Part shown: positions 53,379-61,359 of the stretch, in pieces
Layout of the letters: the number at the start of each line of letters is the position of its first letter
Numbering within the stretch: position 1 is the first letter of the stretch
Assembly (NCBI RefSeq): GCF_008084145.1
Contig: NZ_VSDO01000004.1
Span: 696,202 to 760,201 of the forward strand
Reading direction: 5' to 3'
DNA from: Paenibacillus faecis
GTDB lineage: Bacteria > Bacillota > Bacilli > Paenibacillales > Paenibacillaceae
Length of the DNA: 64,000 nt
The notes under the pieces: model-generated
The model's input: only the letters and a program-made list of their open reading frames with translations
Database searches by the model: none
What the model was told of the DNA's origin: nothing
Program-made: the position numbers and the translations under genes

Positions 53379-53966
53379 ATGAAGCTGTTAAAAGATAAGG
53401 TCATGGCGGAAGGAATTGTCCTGGGGGAAAACGTTCTTAAGGTGGATTCGTTTCTGAACCACCAGATGGACCCTGTCCTGATGAGAGAGGTGGGGAGCGA
53501 ATTCGCCCGCAGATTTGCCGGCGAAGGAATTACGAAGGTGCTGACGATCGAGTCGTCCGGCATTGCTCCCGCGATTATGACCTCGCTGGAATTGGGCGTA
53601 CCGATGATCTTTGCCCGCAAGCATAAATCGCTGACGCTTAAGGATGATATCTTGGTGGAGAAAGTTTATTCTTTCACCAAGCGGGAGAGCAACGAGATCA
53701 CGGTATCGCGGAAATTTCTGCACCCCGAGGACCGGGTGCTGATCATCGACGACTTTTTGGCAAACGGGGAAGCGGCGTTCGGTCTGGCCCGCATTGTGGA
53801 GCAGGTCGGCGCATCCGTGGTCGGGGTTGGCATCGTTATCGAAAAATCGTTCCAGCCTGGCGCCAGACTGCTGGAAGAGGCGGGGTACAGAGTCGAATCG
53901 CTCGTCCGGATCGCCTCCTTGGAGAACGGGACGGTTGCCTTTGTGGAAGACGTACACGAGGTCTGA
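53379..53966 (+). CDS. xpt: Xanthine phosphoribosyltransferase
   Basis: 195 residues, the normal size. It begins MKLLKDKVMAEGIVLGENVLKVDSFLNHQ, with the PRPP-binding RVLIIDDFLANGEAA and the base-specificity residues of Xpt. It converts xanthine (and PRPP) to XMP. ATG at 53379 has AAGGGGGA eight bases upstream. The gene is controlled by the guanine riboswitch and is followed by pbuX. Confidence 0.96.
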   Translation: MKLLKDKVMAEGIVLGENVLKVDSFLNHQMDPVLMREVGSEFARRFAGEGITKVLTIESSGIAPAIMTSLELGVPMIFARKHKSLTLKDDILVEKVYSFTKRESNEITVSRKFLHPEDRVLIIDDFLANGEAAFGLARIVEQVGASVVGVGIVIEKSFQPGARLLEEAGYRVESLVRIASLENGTVAFVEDVHEV

Positions 53967-54028
53967 TCGAAAGGAATATAGCATAACCGGAACAACTCCG
54001 GGTACCAAGGAGAGGAGCTTTCATATTC

Positions 54029-55363
54029 ATGGAACGTGAAGTTATTTTTCAAAGGAACCGCCATCCGCTCAAAACGCTGTCGCTTGGGATTCAGCATGTG
54101 CTGGCTATGTATGCCGGCGCGGTGATCGTTCCGCTCATCGTGGGCGGGGCGCTGAACCTGTCCCATGAGGCGTTGACTTATCTGATTTGTATCGATTTGC
54201 TGGCCTGCGGAGTGGCTACGCTGCTTCAGGTATGGGGGAACCGGTTGTTCGGCATCGGACTTCCCGTTATGCTCGGCTGCGCCTTCCAGGCCGTATCTCC
54301 GATGATCGCCATCGGACTTACGGACGGCATGGGCGTCAGCGCCATCTACGGAGCGATCATCGCTTCAGGGCTGTTCGTCTTCTTGTTCTCCGGTTTGTTC
54401 GGAAAACTGATCGCCTTGTTTCCGCCGGTCGTCACCGGTTCGGTCGTTACCATTATCGGAGTAACCCTGATTCCCGTTGCCCTGACCGACTTGGGCGGCG
54501 GTGACGTGTCCAAGCCCGGCTTCGGGAGTCCGGCCAACCTGGCGCTCGGCTTCGGCGTCCTGTTGTTCGTGGTATTGATGAACCGGTTTGCCAAAGGCTT
54601 TCTGCGCTCCATCTCCGTCCTGATCGGTCTGATTGTCGGGACCTTAGCCGCGGCGCTGCTCGGCAAAGTCGATTTGACGCCTCTAAAGGAGGCGAGCTGG
54701 TTTCATATGGTGCAGCCGTTTTACTTCGGGACGCCGACCTTCCACGCTTCGGCGATCCTGACGATGATTCTCGTCGCGATTGTCAGCGTGGCGGAATCGA
54801 CCGGCGTCTTTATGGCGCTCGGCAAAATCGTGGACAAAGACATTACGTCCAAAGATCTGGCCCGGGGTTACCGCGCCGAAGGCCTGGCGATCATGTTGGG
54901 CGGTATTTTTAACTCATTCCCTTATACGACTTATTCCCAAAACGTGGGACTTGTACAGATGAGCCGGGTCAAAACTCGCGATGTTATCGTGGTCGCCGGC
55001 GGCCTATTGATCCTGATCGGTTTCGTGCCGAAAATCGCGGCGTTGACGCAGCTGGTGCCTACCTCCGTACTCGGGGGAGCCATGATCGCCCTGTTCGGGC
55101 TTGTTCTGTCTTCGGGAATTCGGATGCTGGGCGATCAGGTGGATCTCAACCGGCACGAAAATCTGCTGATTATCGCTTGTTCGGTGGGCATGGGTCTCGG
55201 GGTGACGGTCGTGCCTGAAGTCTTCGCCAGCCTGCCGTCCTGGCTGCGTATTCTGGTGGATAACGGCATTGTGGCAGGCAGCTTTACGGCTATTGTGATG
55301 AACCTTTTGTTTAACGGTCTCGGCCGGAAAAGCACGCCGGTTCCCGCAAAGGAGCAGCTTTGA
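54029..55363 (+). CDS. pbuX: Xanthine permease
   Basis: 444 residues, twelve to fourteen helices of the NCS2 nucleobase:cation symporter family. The Q-motif is replaced by FNSFPYTTYSQNVGLVQMS, and the LPVMLGCAFQAVSPMIAIG stretch is typical. It imports xanthine with protons. RBS GGAGAGGAG lies about 11 bases upstream. It is transcribed with xpt. Confidence 0.94.
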   Translation: MEREVIFQRNRHPLKTLSLGIQHVLAMYAGAVIVPLIVGGALNLSHEALTYLICIDLLACGVATLLQVWGNRLFGIGLPVMLGCAFQAVSPMIAIGLTDGMGVSAIYGAIIASGLFVFLFSGLFGKLIALFPPVVTGSVVTIIGVTLIPVALTDLGGGDVSKPGFGSPANLALGFGVLLFVVLMNRFAKGFLRSISVLIGLIVGTLAAALLGKVDLTPLKEASWFHMVQPFYFGTPTFHASAILTMILVAIVSVAESTGVFMALGKIVDKDITSKDLARGYRAEGLAIMLGGIFNSFPYTTYSQNVGLVQMSRVKTRDVIVVAGGLLILIGFVPKIAALTQLVPTSVLGGAMIALFGLVLSSGIRMLGDQVDLNRHENLLIIACSVGMGLGVTVVPEVFASLPSWLRILVDNGIVAGSFTAIVMNLLFNGLGRKSTPVPAKEQL

Positions 55364-55380
55364 TCGCTTTGCGGGAACCG
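55338..55380 (+). terminator. Perfect hairpin overlapping the pbuX stop codon
   Basis: CGGTTCCCGCAAAG pairs with CTTTGCGGGAACCG (14 pairs). No T-run follows, so it is a weak terminator at best or a 3' stability element. Confidence 0.4.
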
Positions 55381-55407
55381 GGGGGCCTTACGGAGGAGGA
55401 TAAAGGG

Positions 55408-55746
55408 TTACATGCGGTTTAATTGCTTTTCCGCGATCTCGCCGATCCACGGCAGCTTCAGCCATTTTCCTTGGAGTGTAGCCAGCATGAGGACCAGCCA
55501 GAGGACCAGCCCGACTATCGAGAGGAGCAGTCCAACGACGGCCCCGATAATCGGCAGAAAGCCGGCCAGCGCGTGAAATACCATGAGTCCGCCGAACAAT
55601 ATAACGGACTGCAGGGCGTGGAACAACACGAAGCGGCTTCTCCGTTCCACGGCTAGAAACACGATTCCGCCGACGAAGGCGAAAAGATAGCAAAGAAAAC
55701 CGGCTACATTCTCGTACAGGCCTGTTGAAGATTTGAAAGGGGACAA
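55408..55746 (-). CDS. DUF4870-type small membrane protein
   Basis: 112 residues with three membrane helices: FLCYLFAFVGGIVFLAV, HALQSVILFGGLMVF and a long final helix; ERRSRFVLFHALQS is typical of DUF4870/Tic20-like proteins. TTG start with AGGTGA. Function unknown. Confidence 0.8.
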   Translation of the reverse strand: MSPFKSSTGLYENVAGFLCYLFAFVGGIVFLAVERRSRFVLFHALQSVILFGGLMVFHALAGFLPIIGAVVGLLLSIVGLVLWLVLMLATLQGKWLKLPWIGEIAEKQLNRM

Positions 55747-55786
55747 GGAATCACCTGCTTTCTAAATACGGTTGCCTACCCAGTAC

Positions 55787-56971
55787 TCAATGTATGACGA
55801 GCCTGGGGGGAGCAGAACCGATTTGCGCAGTGACCGGCTTGCGGGAAGCAGACTGAAACCATTGCTCCAGTATATCGTTGACTATGACCTCCGCGGCCAT
55901 CGGCTTGCGGAGGTTTTCCATATTGGCCATAACGGTGGACAATTGCCCGCCGTCCTGCAGCAAGGCATCGATTTCGGCCCGCAGGGAGACGGGATCGGCG
56001 GCGATGCGGGCGATTCCTTTCTTTTCGAGGTAGCGGGCATTGTTCAGTTCTTGGCCGGGAACCGGGCGGTACAGGAAGAGGGGCAGACGGCAAGCGAGCG
56101 CTTCCGACAGCGTGATCCCGCCCGGCTTGGTGATCATGCAGTCGCTCGCCAGCATAAATTCGGCCACCTCATCGACAAAGCCGAACAAGTGGATGTCCGG
56201 ATGGTCCCCGAAATCGGAGGCAAGTCCCTGATACAGCTCTTGATTTCGGCCGCACACGGCGAGGATCTGGTAGTCCCCCCCGGCAAGCAGAGCTTCGCAG
56301 ATCTCCCGGTTTCCCTGCATTACGCCGTATGCGCCGGCCATCAGCAGGATCGTTTTTTTTCCGGGATTCAAAGTGAGGCCAATCCCCGTATCGGCGGGGG
56401 GCTGTTCGTCGCGCCCGAAATCCGGGCGGAGGGGGATCCCGCTTACCAGAATGCGTTCGGCCGGGACGCCGCGCTCGATCATTTCCCGCTTCATATCTTC
56501 GGTGGCCACATAGTACCGGTGGACTCCCGAATGCAGCCATCTCGCGTGCACGTCAAAATCGGTAATGACGTTGACCATCGGCAGGGATAGGGAGGCTCGT
56601 TTGCTCAATTCCGGCAGGATCAGTTGAGGAAAGGTGTGGATCACCAGATCGGGCTCGTGCTGGCGGATCGCTTTCTTCAATGTCCCCGTACCGATGGCGT
56701 TGACCGCTCGCAGCAAGGCGGACTCGCTTCGCAAATCTTTGGTGGCGTTATAGATCCAGCCGTATAAAAAAGGGAGCGCCTGGAAACTGGTTAAGTATAT
56801 AAATTTTGTGAATTCGTTAAGTCTTGGATGGGATTCCGCCATCAGGTCCAGCAGCACGACATCGTGAATCCCCTTGCTGCGAAAGCAAGCCTCGATCGCT
56901 TTGGAGGCGCGGTAATGCCCGTCCCCGTAGCTGGCGTAAAGTATCATGATTTTTGGCGATTTCACGTTCAA
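55787..56971 (-). CDS. UgtP/MGDG-synthase-like glycosyltransferase
   Basis: 394 residues of the GT28/MurG-like fold. The N-terminal ILYASYGDGHYRASKAI is the hallmark of MGDG synthase/UgtP; LILPELS, ITDFDVHARWLHSGVHRYYVATED and the donor-binding DCMITKPGGITLSEALA follow. UgtP uses UDP-glucose to glycosylate diacylglycerol for glycolipids and lipoteichoic acid anchors. The TTG start (56971) overlaps the stop of the hydrolase upstream, so the two are coupled. Related DG-synthase-like proteins in sporulation are an alternative. Confidence 0.83.
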   Translation of the reverse strand: MNVKSPKIMILYASYGDGHYRASKAIEACFRSKGIHDVVLLDLMAESHPRLNEFTKFIYLTSFQALPFLYGWIYNATKDLRSESALLRAVNAIGTGTLKKAIRQHEPDLVIHTFPQLILPELSKRASLSLPMVNVITDFDVHARWLHSGVHRYYVATEDMKREMIERGVPAERILVSGIPLRPDFGRDEQPPADTGIGLTLNPGKKTILLMAGAYGVMQGNREICEALLAGGDYQILAVCGRNQELYQGLASDFGDHPDIHLFGFVDEVAEFMLASDCMITKPGGITLSEALACRLPLFLYRPVPGQELNNARYLEKKGIARIAADPVSLRAEIDALLQDGGQLSTVMANMENLRKPMAAEVIVNDILEQWFQSASRKPVTAQIGSAPPRLVIH

Positions 56972-57945
56972 GGACCTTCACCCCTTAATGATGTCGATTG
57001 AAGAGCGGGCAAAATGTGATGTTCCAGAAGAACTTTAGGGTTTTTATAGCGTCTGACCTTGCTGTCCGAAGCGCTCGCAACCACCGCCTCCAGATCGGGA
57101 ATCACATAGATTTGCTGTCCCCCGTGCCCATGGGCATAACTGTAACGGATGCCCGAGGATTCGTCGTTCCACCAATGGTAGCCATAACGGCCATAGGTGT
57201 GAAACGGCGGACATTGCGGTGAACACGCGAGGCCGATCCATTCCGGCGAAACCAGGGCCCGGCCTTCCCATTTGCCTTTTTGGAGGCACAGGATGCCTAT
57301 TTTCAGCATATGTTCAGCGGTCATATGGAGCCCGACATGTCCGCCCGAATAGCCTTCCGGGCTAGCTTCCCAGCGGACGCCGGCGATATTTAACGGCTGG
57401 AACAAATGGCGGGACGCATAGTCCAAAGCGGTGCACCCCGTCCATTTGGACAGCAGCACGGACAACAAATGCGAGCATGGGCTGCAGTACATAAATGCGC
57501 CGCGCCGCTCCGGAACGACGGGAAGCCGCAGGATGAAATTCCTCCAGTTCCGGCTGCGGTGAAACCGGTGGATATACCGCTCCCCCAGCTTGGGCCCGGT
57601 CTGCCAGTAGAGTCCGCTCGTCATGGAGAGCAATTCATGCAAAGTCAACTCGGACCATGCGGGATCGGGCCTTGCCGGCGCGTGGTCTTTAACGTCGTCC
57701 CAAACCGGCTGATCCAGGCCGGGAAGTTCGCCCCGGCGGTGGGCGATGCCGAGCAGGAGGGACAGTACGCTTTTTGTCGCGGACCGAAGATCGTGTAGGT
57801 GTGAAGCATCGTAACCGTTGTAATACGCCTCAAATCTGGGCGTCCCGCTCTGCCATACCAGCAAGCTGCGGATTTTGGGGTAAGCCCTTCGCACATTTTG
57901 GTCGATAGGGGTCCAGCGGCTTGGATCGGCGGACTGTTTTAACAT
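56968..57945 (-). CDS. Class C beta-lactamase-like serine hydrolase
   Basis: 325 residues with no signal peptide. SxxK is SATKS (about residue 55), the second motif is YCSP (YxN position has Ser), and the third is HGHGG (KTG equivalent). This pattern suits an esterase or peptidase of the beta-lactamase fold rather than a resistance enzyme. RBS AGGAGG. Coupled to the downstream glycosyltransferase, which suggests a cell envelope role. Confidence 0.78.
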   Translation of the reverse strand: MLKQSADPSRWTPIDQNVRRAYPKIRSLLVWQSGTPRFEAYYNGYDASHLHDLRSATKSVLSLLLGIAHRRGELPGLDQPVWDDVKDHAPARPDPAWSELTLHELLSMTSGLYWQTGPKLGERYIHRFHRSRNWRNFILRLPVVPERRGAFMYCSPCSHLLSVLLSKWTGCTALDYASRHLFQPLNIAGVRWEASPEGYSGGHVGLHMTAEHMLKIGILCLQKGKWEGRALVSPEWIGLACSPQCPPFHTYGRYGYHWWNDESSGIRYSYAHGHGGQQIYVIPDLEAVVASASDSKVRRYKNPKVLLEHHILPALQSTSLRGEGP

Positions 57946-58341
57946 ATATGTCCTCCTGTTTGAGAATACAACAGTATGATTAACGCGGCGTTAACTCCCC
58001 GAAGGTTCGAAATGCGTCTAACCATATCTTAACCAACGGCGCGGGATTCAAATAAAGCGAATGGGGAGAAGCAAAAAATGGGTGAATGGAAGAAAGCTGT
58101 AACTGCCTGCTGAATATGTTACAATAGGGGACATAAAGGTCTTTCCTTGATTTGCTAAGACCGGTAAACATGCAAGACGCTGTTCTCGCGTGCCTGATTC
58201 ATCGGGAAGTGGTTCGGGTATGTATAGTGTCATGCGCCAGCTGAATAAGTTAAACCGTAAGCTGACTTCATGAAGTACTGCTTGTTACGCATTCTCGAGA
58301 TCGGAGCATTGAACTAGAAACGTTCTGGGAGGGAATTTGGT
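57946..58341. other. Intergenic region with a likely promoter for the small gene at 58342
   Basis: TGTTACAAT (extended -10, TACAAT at 58120-58125) has no clear -35. The transcribed leader of about 210 bases contains GGTCTT/AAGACC and other weak hairpins, but no riboswitch that I recognise. Confidence 0.45.
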
Positions 58342-58530
58342 ATGGCAACGAAAGGTCACAATGAAGTGAAGGAAAGTTTGCGGGAGATGACCCGGATATT
58401 CAAGCCGAAAGACCCGAAGAAGTTCGTAAAGGAATATGTCCGCAAATACCGGATTACTGGCGGTTATGAGGAAGAGCTGACCCTTTTGGTAGAGACGGAA
58501 ATGGGGAAGTTGAATTCGTCGGTTTCCTGA
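58342..58530 (+). CDS. Small basic protein of unknown function
   Basis: 62 residues, no membrane segment. It begins MATKGHNEVKESLREMTRIF, with predicted helices and a KPKDPKKFVKEYVRKY stretch. RBS GGGAGG. It has its own terminator and a 210-base leader, so it is expressed as a separate unit. Not recognised. Confidence 0.65.
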   Translation: MATKGHNEVKESLREMTRIFKPKDPKKFVKEYVRKYRITGGYEEELTLLVETEMGKLNSSVS

Positions 58531-58576
58531 AGTCTGTCGTTCATAAATTTGAACCCAATACCTATAGGCTAATTAC

Positions 58577-58607
58577 CGTCCCGGCCAAAGCCGGGGCGTT
58601 TTTTCTT
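58577..58607 (+). terminator. Terminator after small gene 58342
   Basis: TCCCGGC pairs with GCCGGGG around CAAA, followed by CGTTTTTTC. Confidence 0.9.
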
Positions 58608-58691
58608 TGTTTTTAACATATAATGAAATACCCAAGAGGTTATGTGTAGTCAGGGACAAACAGCTTAGTGCCGCGAAAGGGGATTCCTAGA

Positions 58692-59441
58692 TTGAAACCA
58701 AACTTGAAGTCAAAAGAAGAGGTTGCCCGAATCCGCGAAGCCGGAGCGATATTGGCCGAGTGTCATCGGGAGATCGGCAAGATGATGGCTCCCGGCATCA
58801 CCACGGCGGAGATCGACGGGTTCGTGGAATCGTTTCTTGCCAAGCGGGGCGCGAAACCGGAACAGAAGGGATATCGAGGCTTCCCTTATGCGACCTGCGC
58901 TTCGATTAATGAAGTGGTATGCCACGGGTTTCCGGGGCCGCAGCGGTTAAACGCCGGCGACATCGTCACGATTGATATGGTCGTGAACAAGAACGGATGG
59001 CTGGCGGACTCGGCGTGGTCTTACCGCGTTGGGGACGTGAATCCCGAGGCGGACCGGCTGCTGAAAACTACGGAAAAAGCTCTTTATGCCGGCATCGACT
59101 CGGCGAAACCCGGGAATCGGATCGGCGACATCGGTTACGCCGTGCAGCGGGTGGCCATGGAGGCCGGCGTCGGCATCGTTAAGCCCTTGATCGGGCACGG
59201 CATCGGTCGCCAGATGCACGAACCGCCGGACGTGCCGAATTTCGGCCGCCCCCGCAGCGGCGTGAAGCTGCTTGCCGGCATGGTCATCACGATCGAGCCG
59301 ATTTTTACGTTGGGCGAAACGGGCGCGGTGCTGTGGGACAACGACGGCTGGACGATTCGTTCGGCGGACGGAAGCCTGGGCGCCCATTACGAGCATACGC
59401 TGGCGATCACGGAGGATGGCCCGGTCATTTTGACGATATAA
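58692..59441 (+). CDS. map: Methionine aminopeptidase, type I
   Basis: 249 residues from the TTG at 58692 preceded by AAAGGGGATT; the GTG at 58668 lacks a spaced site. The pita-bread fold residues are in place: GFPYATCASINEVVCHGFP, IDMVV (first metal Asp), the second Asp in ADSAWSYRVGD, HGIGRQMHEPP (His), and IEPIF (Glu) and EHTLAI (Glu). Removes the initiator methionine. Similar to MapB/YflG, so probably a second copy next to the one in the ribosomal operon. Confidence 0.92.
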   Translation: MKPNLKSKEEVARIREAGAILAECHREIGKMMAPGITTAEIDGFVESFLAKRGAKPEQKGYRGFPYATCASINEVVCHGFPGPQRLNAGDIVTIDMVVNKNGWLADSAWSYRVGDVNPEADRLLKTTEKALYAGIDSAKPGNRIGDIGYAVQRVAMEAGVGIVKPLIGHGIGRQMHEPPDVPNFGRPRSGVKLLAGMVITIEPIFTLGETGAVLWDNDGWTIRSADGSLGAHYEHTLAITEDGPVILTI

Positions 59442-59449
59442 AAAATGGA

Positions 59450-59474
59450 GGAGAGCGCAAGCTCTCTTTTTTTG
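59450..59474 (+). terminator. Terminator of map
   Basis: GGAGAGC and GCTCTC flank GCAA, followed by TTTTTTT. Confidence 0.85.
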
Positions 59475-59599
59475 GTAAAAAATTTGGCGGCATCTTCTTT
59501 GCTCGTTTGAATCGCGGCGGCGGGCAGCGGGTAGTGAACGGCTGGCAGCGAGAACGGAGAGCGGGGGAACGGCGAACGGCGGGCGCTAAGCCATTTCCT

Positions 59600-59815
59600 G
59601 GGCGGATCGGCAAAATAACCGCCTTTTGGGCCGCTATTTCGGGCAAAATCGGCTCCGAGGGGAGAATAGGGGTCAAAAAAGGCCTTATTTTCTTGTTCAG
59701 GGCCCAGAAATCGGGTTTTGGCCCGGTATTTCCAAAAATAAGGCCTCCAAAGACCGCTATTTCATGCCGATGAGCCAAATTCGACAAAATAGCGGCCTAT
59801 TCGGCGGTTATTACC
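59600..59815 (-). repeat. Dispersed intergenic repeat, family A, copy 3 (inverted)
   Basis: Read on the minus strand it begins ATAACCGCCGAATAGGCC, then GCTATTTTGTCGAATTTGGC, GAAATAGCGGTC, AATAAGGCC and GAAATAGCGGCCCAAAAGG. These are the blocks of the copies at 12894 and 33309, in the same order but on the other strand. The open frames through it are not genes. The rest of 59442-60243 holds only the map terminator and the ctaC promoter. Confidence 0.78.
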
Positions 59816-60098
59816 TTCCTAGAAGGGAGAGGATTGGCCTCTTTCTCCGGCAGACGGGGTCACATGTGTCAGACTGTATCCTCTGCACACGATTATCTAT
59901 AGATTTTTTATAAATATCTAAATAAAGTTCTGGGAAATGTCAAAAATGAAAATAAGGATTTAAAGCGGGAAAACTGACATAACCTAGTAAGGTTCAGGAG
60001 AGTTTTCAGAGGGACATGCCAGGTTGAAAACGTTCGCAAATCCACTTATGACGCGCTATTTCGGCTTTTTGAACAATTTGTGAACTCGCCGCCGATCA

Positions 60099-60127
60099 TT
60101 GACAAAACAAGGGTTCGATCATATATT
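60099..60127 (+). promoter_or_regulatory. Sigma A promoter of the cta operon
   Basis: TTGACA (60099-60104), 17-base spacer, TATATT (60122-60127). The leader to ctaC is about 110 bases. Confidence 0.75.
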
Positions 60128-60243
60128 TAATAGGTGATTGTTGTAATTGACAGAAGTGCAGTTTCCGTGATAAGACAGGTAGTTTTATGAGTGCTGGATG
60201 CCTGTACATAACCGGGAAGAAAACGGAAAAGTGGGGTAGATCA

Positions 60244-61302
60244 ATGATGAAACCGTGGAAGGCTGGAAAGCGGCTCGTACCTCTGTTTGCCGGGCTACCG
60301 CTTTTGTTGTCCGCATGCGGCCGCGAGGACTTGTCGGTACTCAGACCACAGGGAACGGTAGCCGAAGGACAATTGGGCTTGATCAAGCTTTCGGTGACGA
60401 TCATGGTGGCGGTCATGGTAATCGTGTTTGCGATTGCGGCGTACGTGTGGATCAAGTACCGCCGGAGACCGGGGCAAAATGAGGTTCCGAAACAGGTGGA
60501 GGGCAACTTTAAGCTGGAAATTATCTGGACGGCTATTCCGCTCGTACTGGTATTGATTCTGGCCGTGGCCACCGTTCAAAAAGTATTTGCGTATGGAGAA
60601 GATTATTCAAAAGACAAAGACGCGGTAAAGGTGAAGGTGACATCCCATTTATTCTGGTGGGAGTTCAATTACCCGGATTACGGTATTACGACCGCTCAGG
60701 ATTTGATCATTCCTACGGGCAAGAAAATCGCGTTGGAGCTGAAAACGGCGGATGTGCTCCACTCGTTCTGGGTGCCTTCGCTGGCCGGGAAAACCGATAC
60801 CAACACGGACGGTACGGTCAACAAGGCTTGGCTCGAAGCGGACAAGGAAGGCGTTTACCTGGGGAAATGCGCGGAGCTTTGCGGTCCGTCCCACGCCTTT
60901 ATGGAATTTAAAGTGAAGGCGGTCAGCGACGATTCCTTCAAAAAATGGGTCGATGCCATGAAAGCGCCTGCGGTATTGCCGGAGGATCCGGCCGTGGCCG
61001 AGGTCTTCAAGAAGCAGTGCTTGACTTGCCATGCTGTCGGCGACCAGGGGGGACCTAGCGGTCCGAACCTCACCGGCATAGGCGGCAGGGAAAGCGTCGC
61101 AAGCATCCTGCTGAATGAAGAAGGCTCGGGGAAACCGGCGAACAGCAAGCCTGTGAAGGACAACTTGGTGGAATGGCTGCAGGACCCGCAAAAGGTGAAG
61201 CCGGGCAACAAAATGCCGCAGCCGAAGGAAGATTTGGGCCTGAGCGATGAGGAAATCGACGCGATTGCCCAGTATCTGGCCGATTACAAATTATCGTATT
61301 GA
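60244..61302 (+). CDS. ctaC: Cytochrome caa3 oxidase subunit II with fused cytochrome c
   Basis: 352 residues. A lipoprotein signal (LLLSAC, Cys25) is followed by two membrane helices (about 50-70 and 95-115), a CuA domain with HSFWVPSLAGK and CAELCGPSHAFM (Cys, Cys, His, Met ligands), and a C-terminal cytochrome c domain with CLTCH and KMPQP as the axial Met. This is caa3-type: electrons enter through the fused haem c. Two adjacent ATGs (60244, 60247) follow GTGGGG. Confidence 0.94.
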   Translation: MMKPWKAGKRLVPLFAGLPLLLSACGREDLSVLRPQGTVAEGQLGLIKLSVTIMVAVMVIVFAIAAYVWIKYRRRPGQNEVPKQVEGNFKLEIIWTAIPLVLVLILAVATVQKVFAYGEDYSKDKDAVKVKVTSHLFWWEFNYPDYGITTAQDLIIPTGKKIALELKTADVLHSFWVPSLAGKTDTNTDGTVNKAWLEADKEGVYLGKCAELCGPSHAFMEFKVKAVSDDSFKKWVDAMKAPAVLPEDPAVAEVFKKQCLTCHAVGDQGGPSGPNLTGIGGRESVASILLNEEGSGKPANSKPVKDNLVEWLQDPQKVKPGNKMPQPKEDLGLSDEEIDAIAQYLADYKLSY

Positions 61303-61359
61303 TCTTTGGTGCCTCTGGCGGCATTGAGGTTATAGGAACTCTAAAGGGGGTACAAAACC

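Noticed and set aside
59333..59773. Open frame of 146 codons
   Set aside because: Runs from inside map into the inverted family A repeat.
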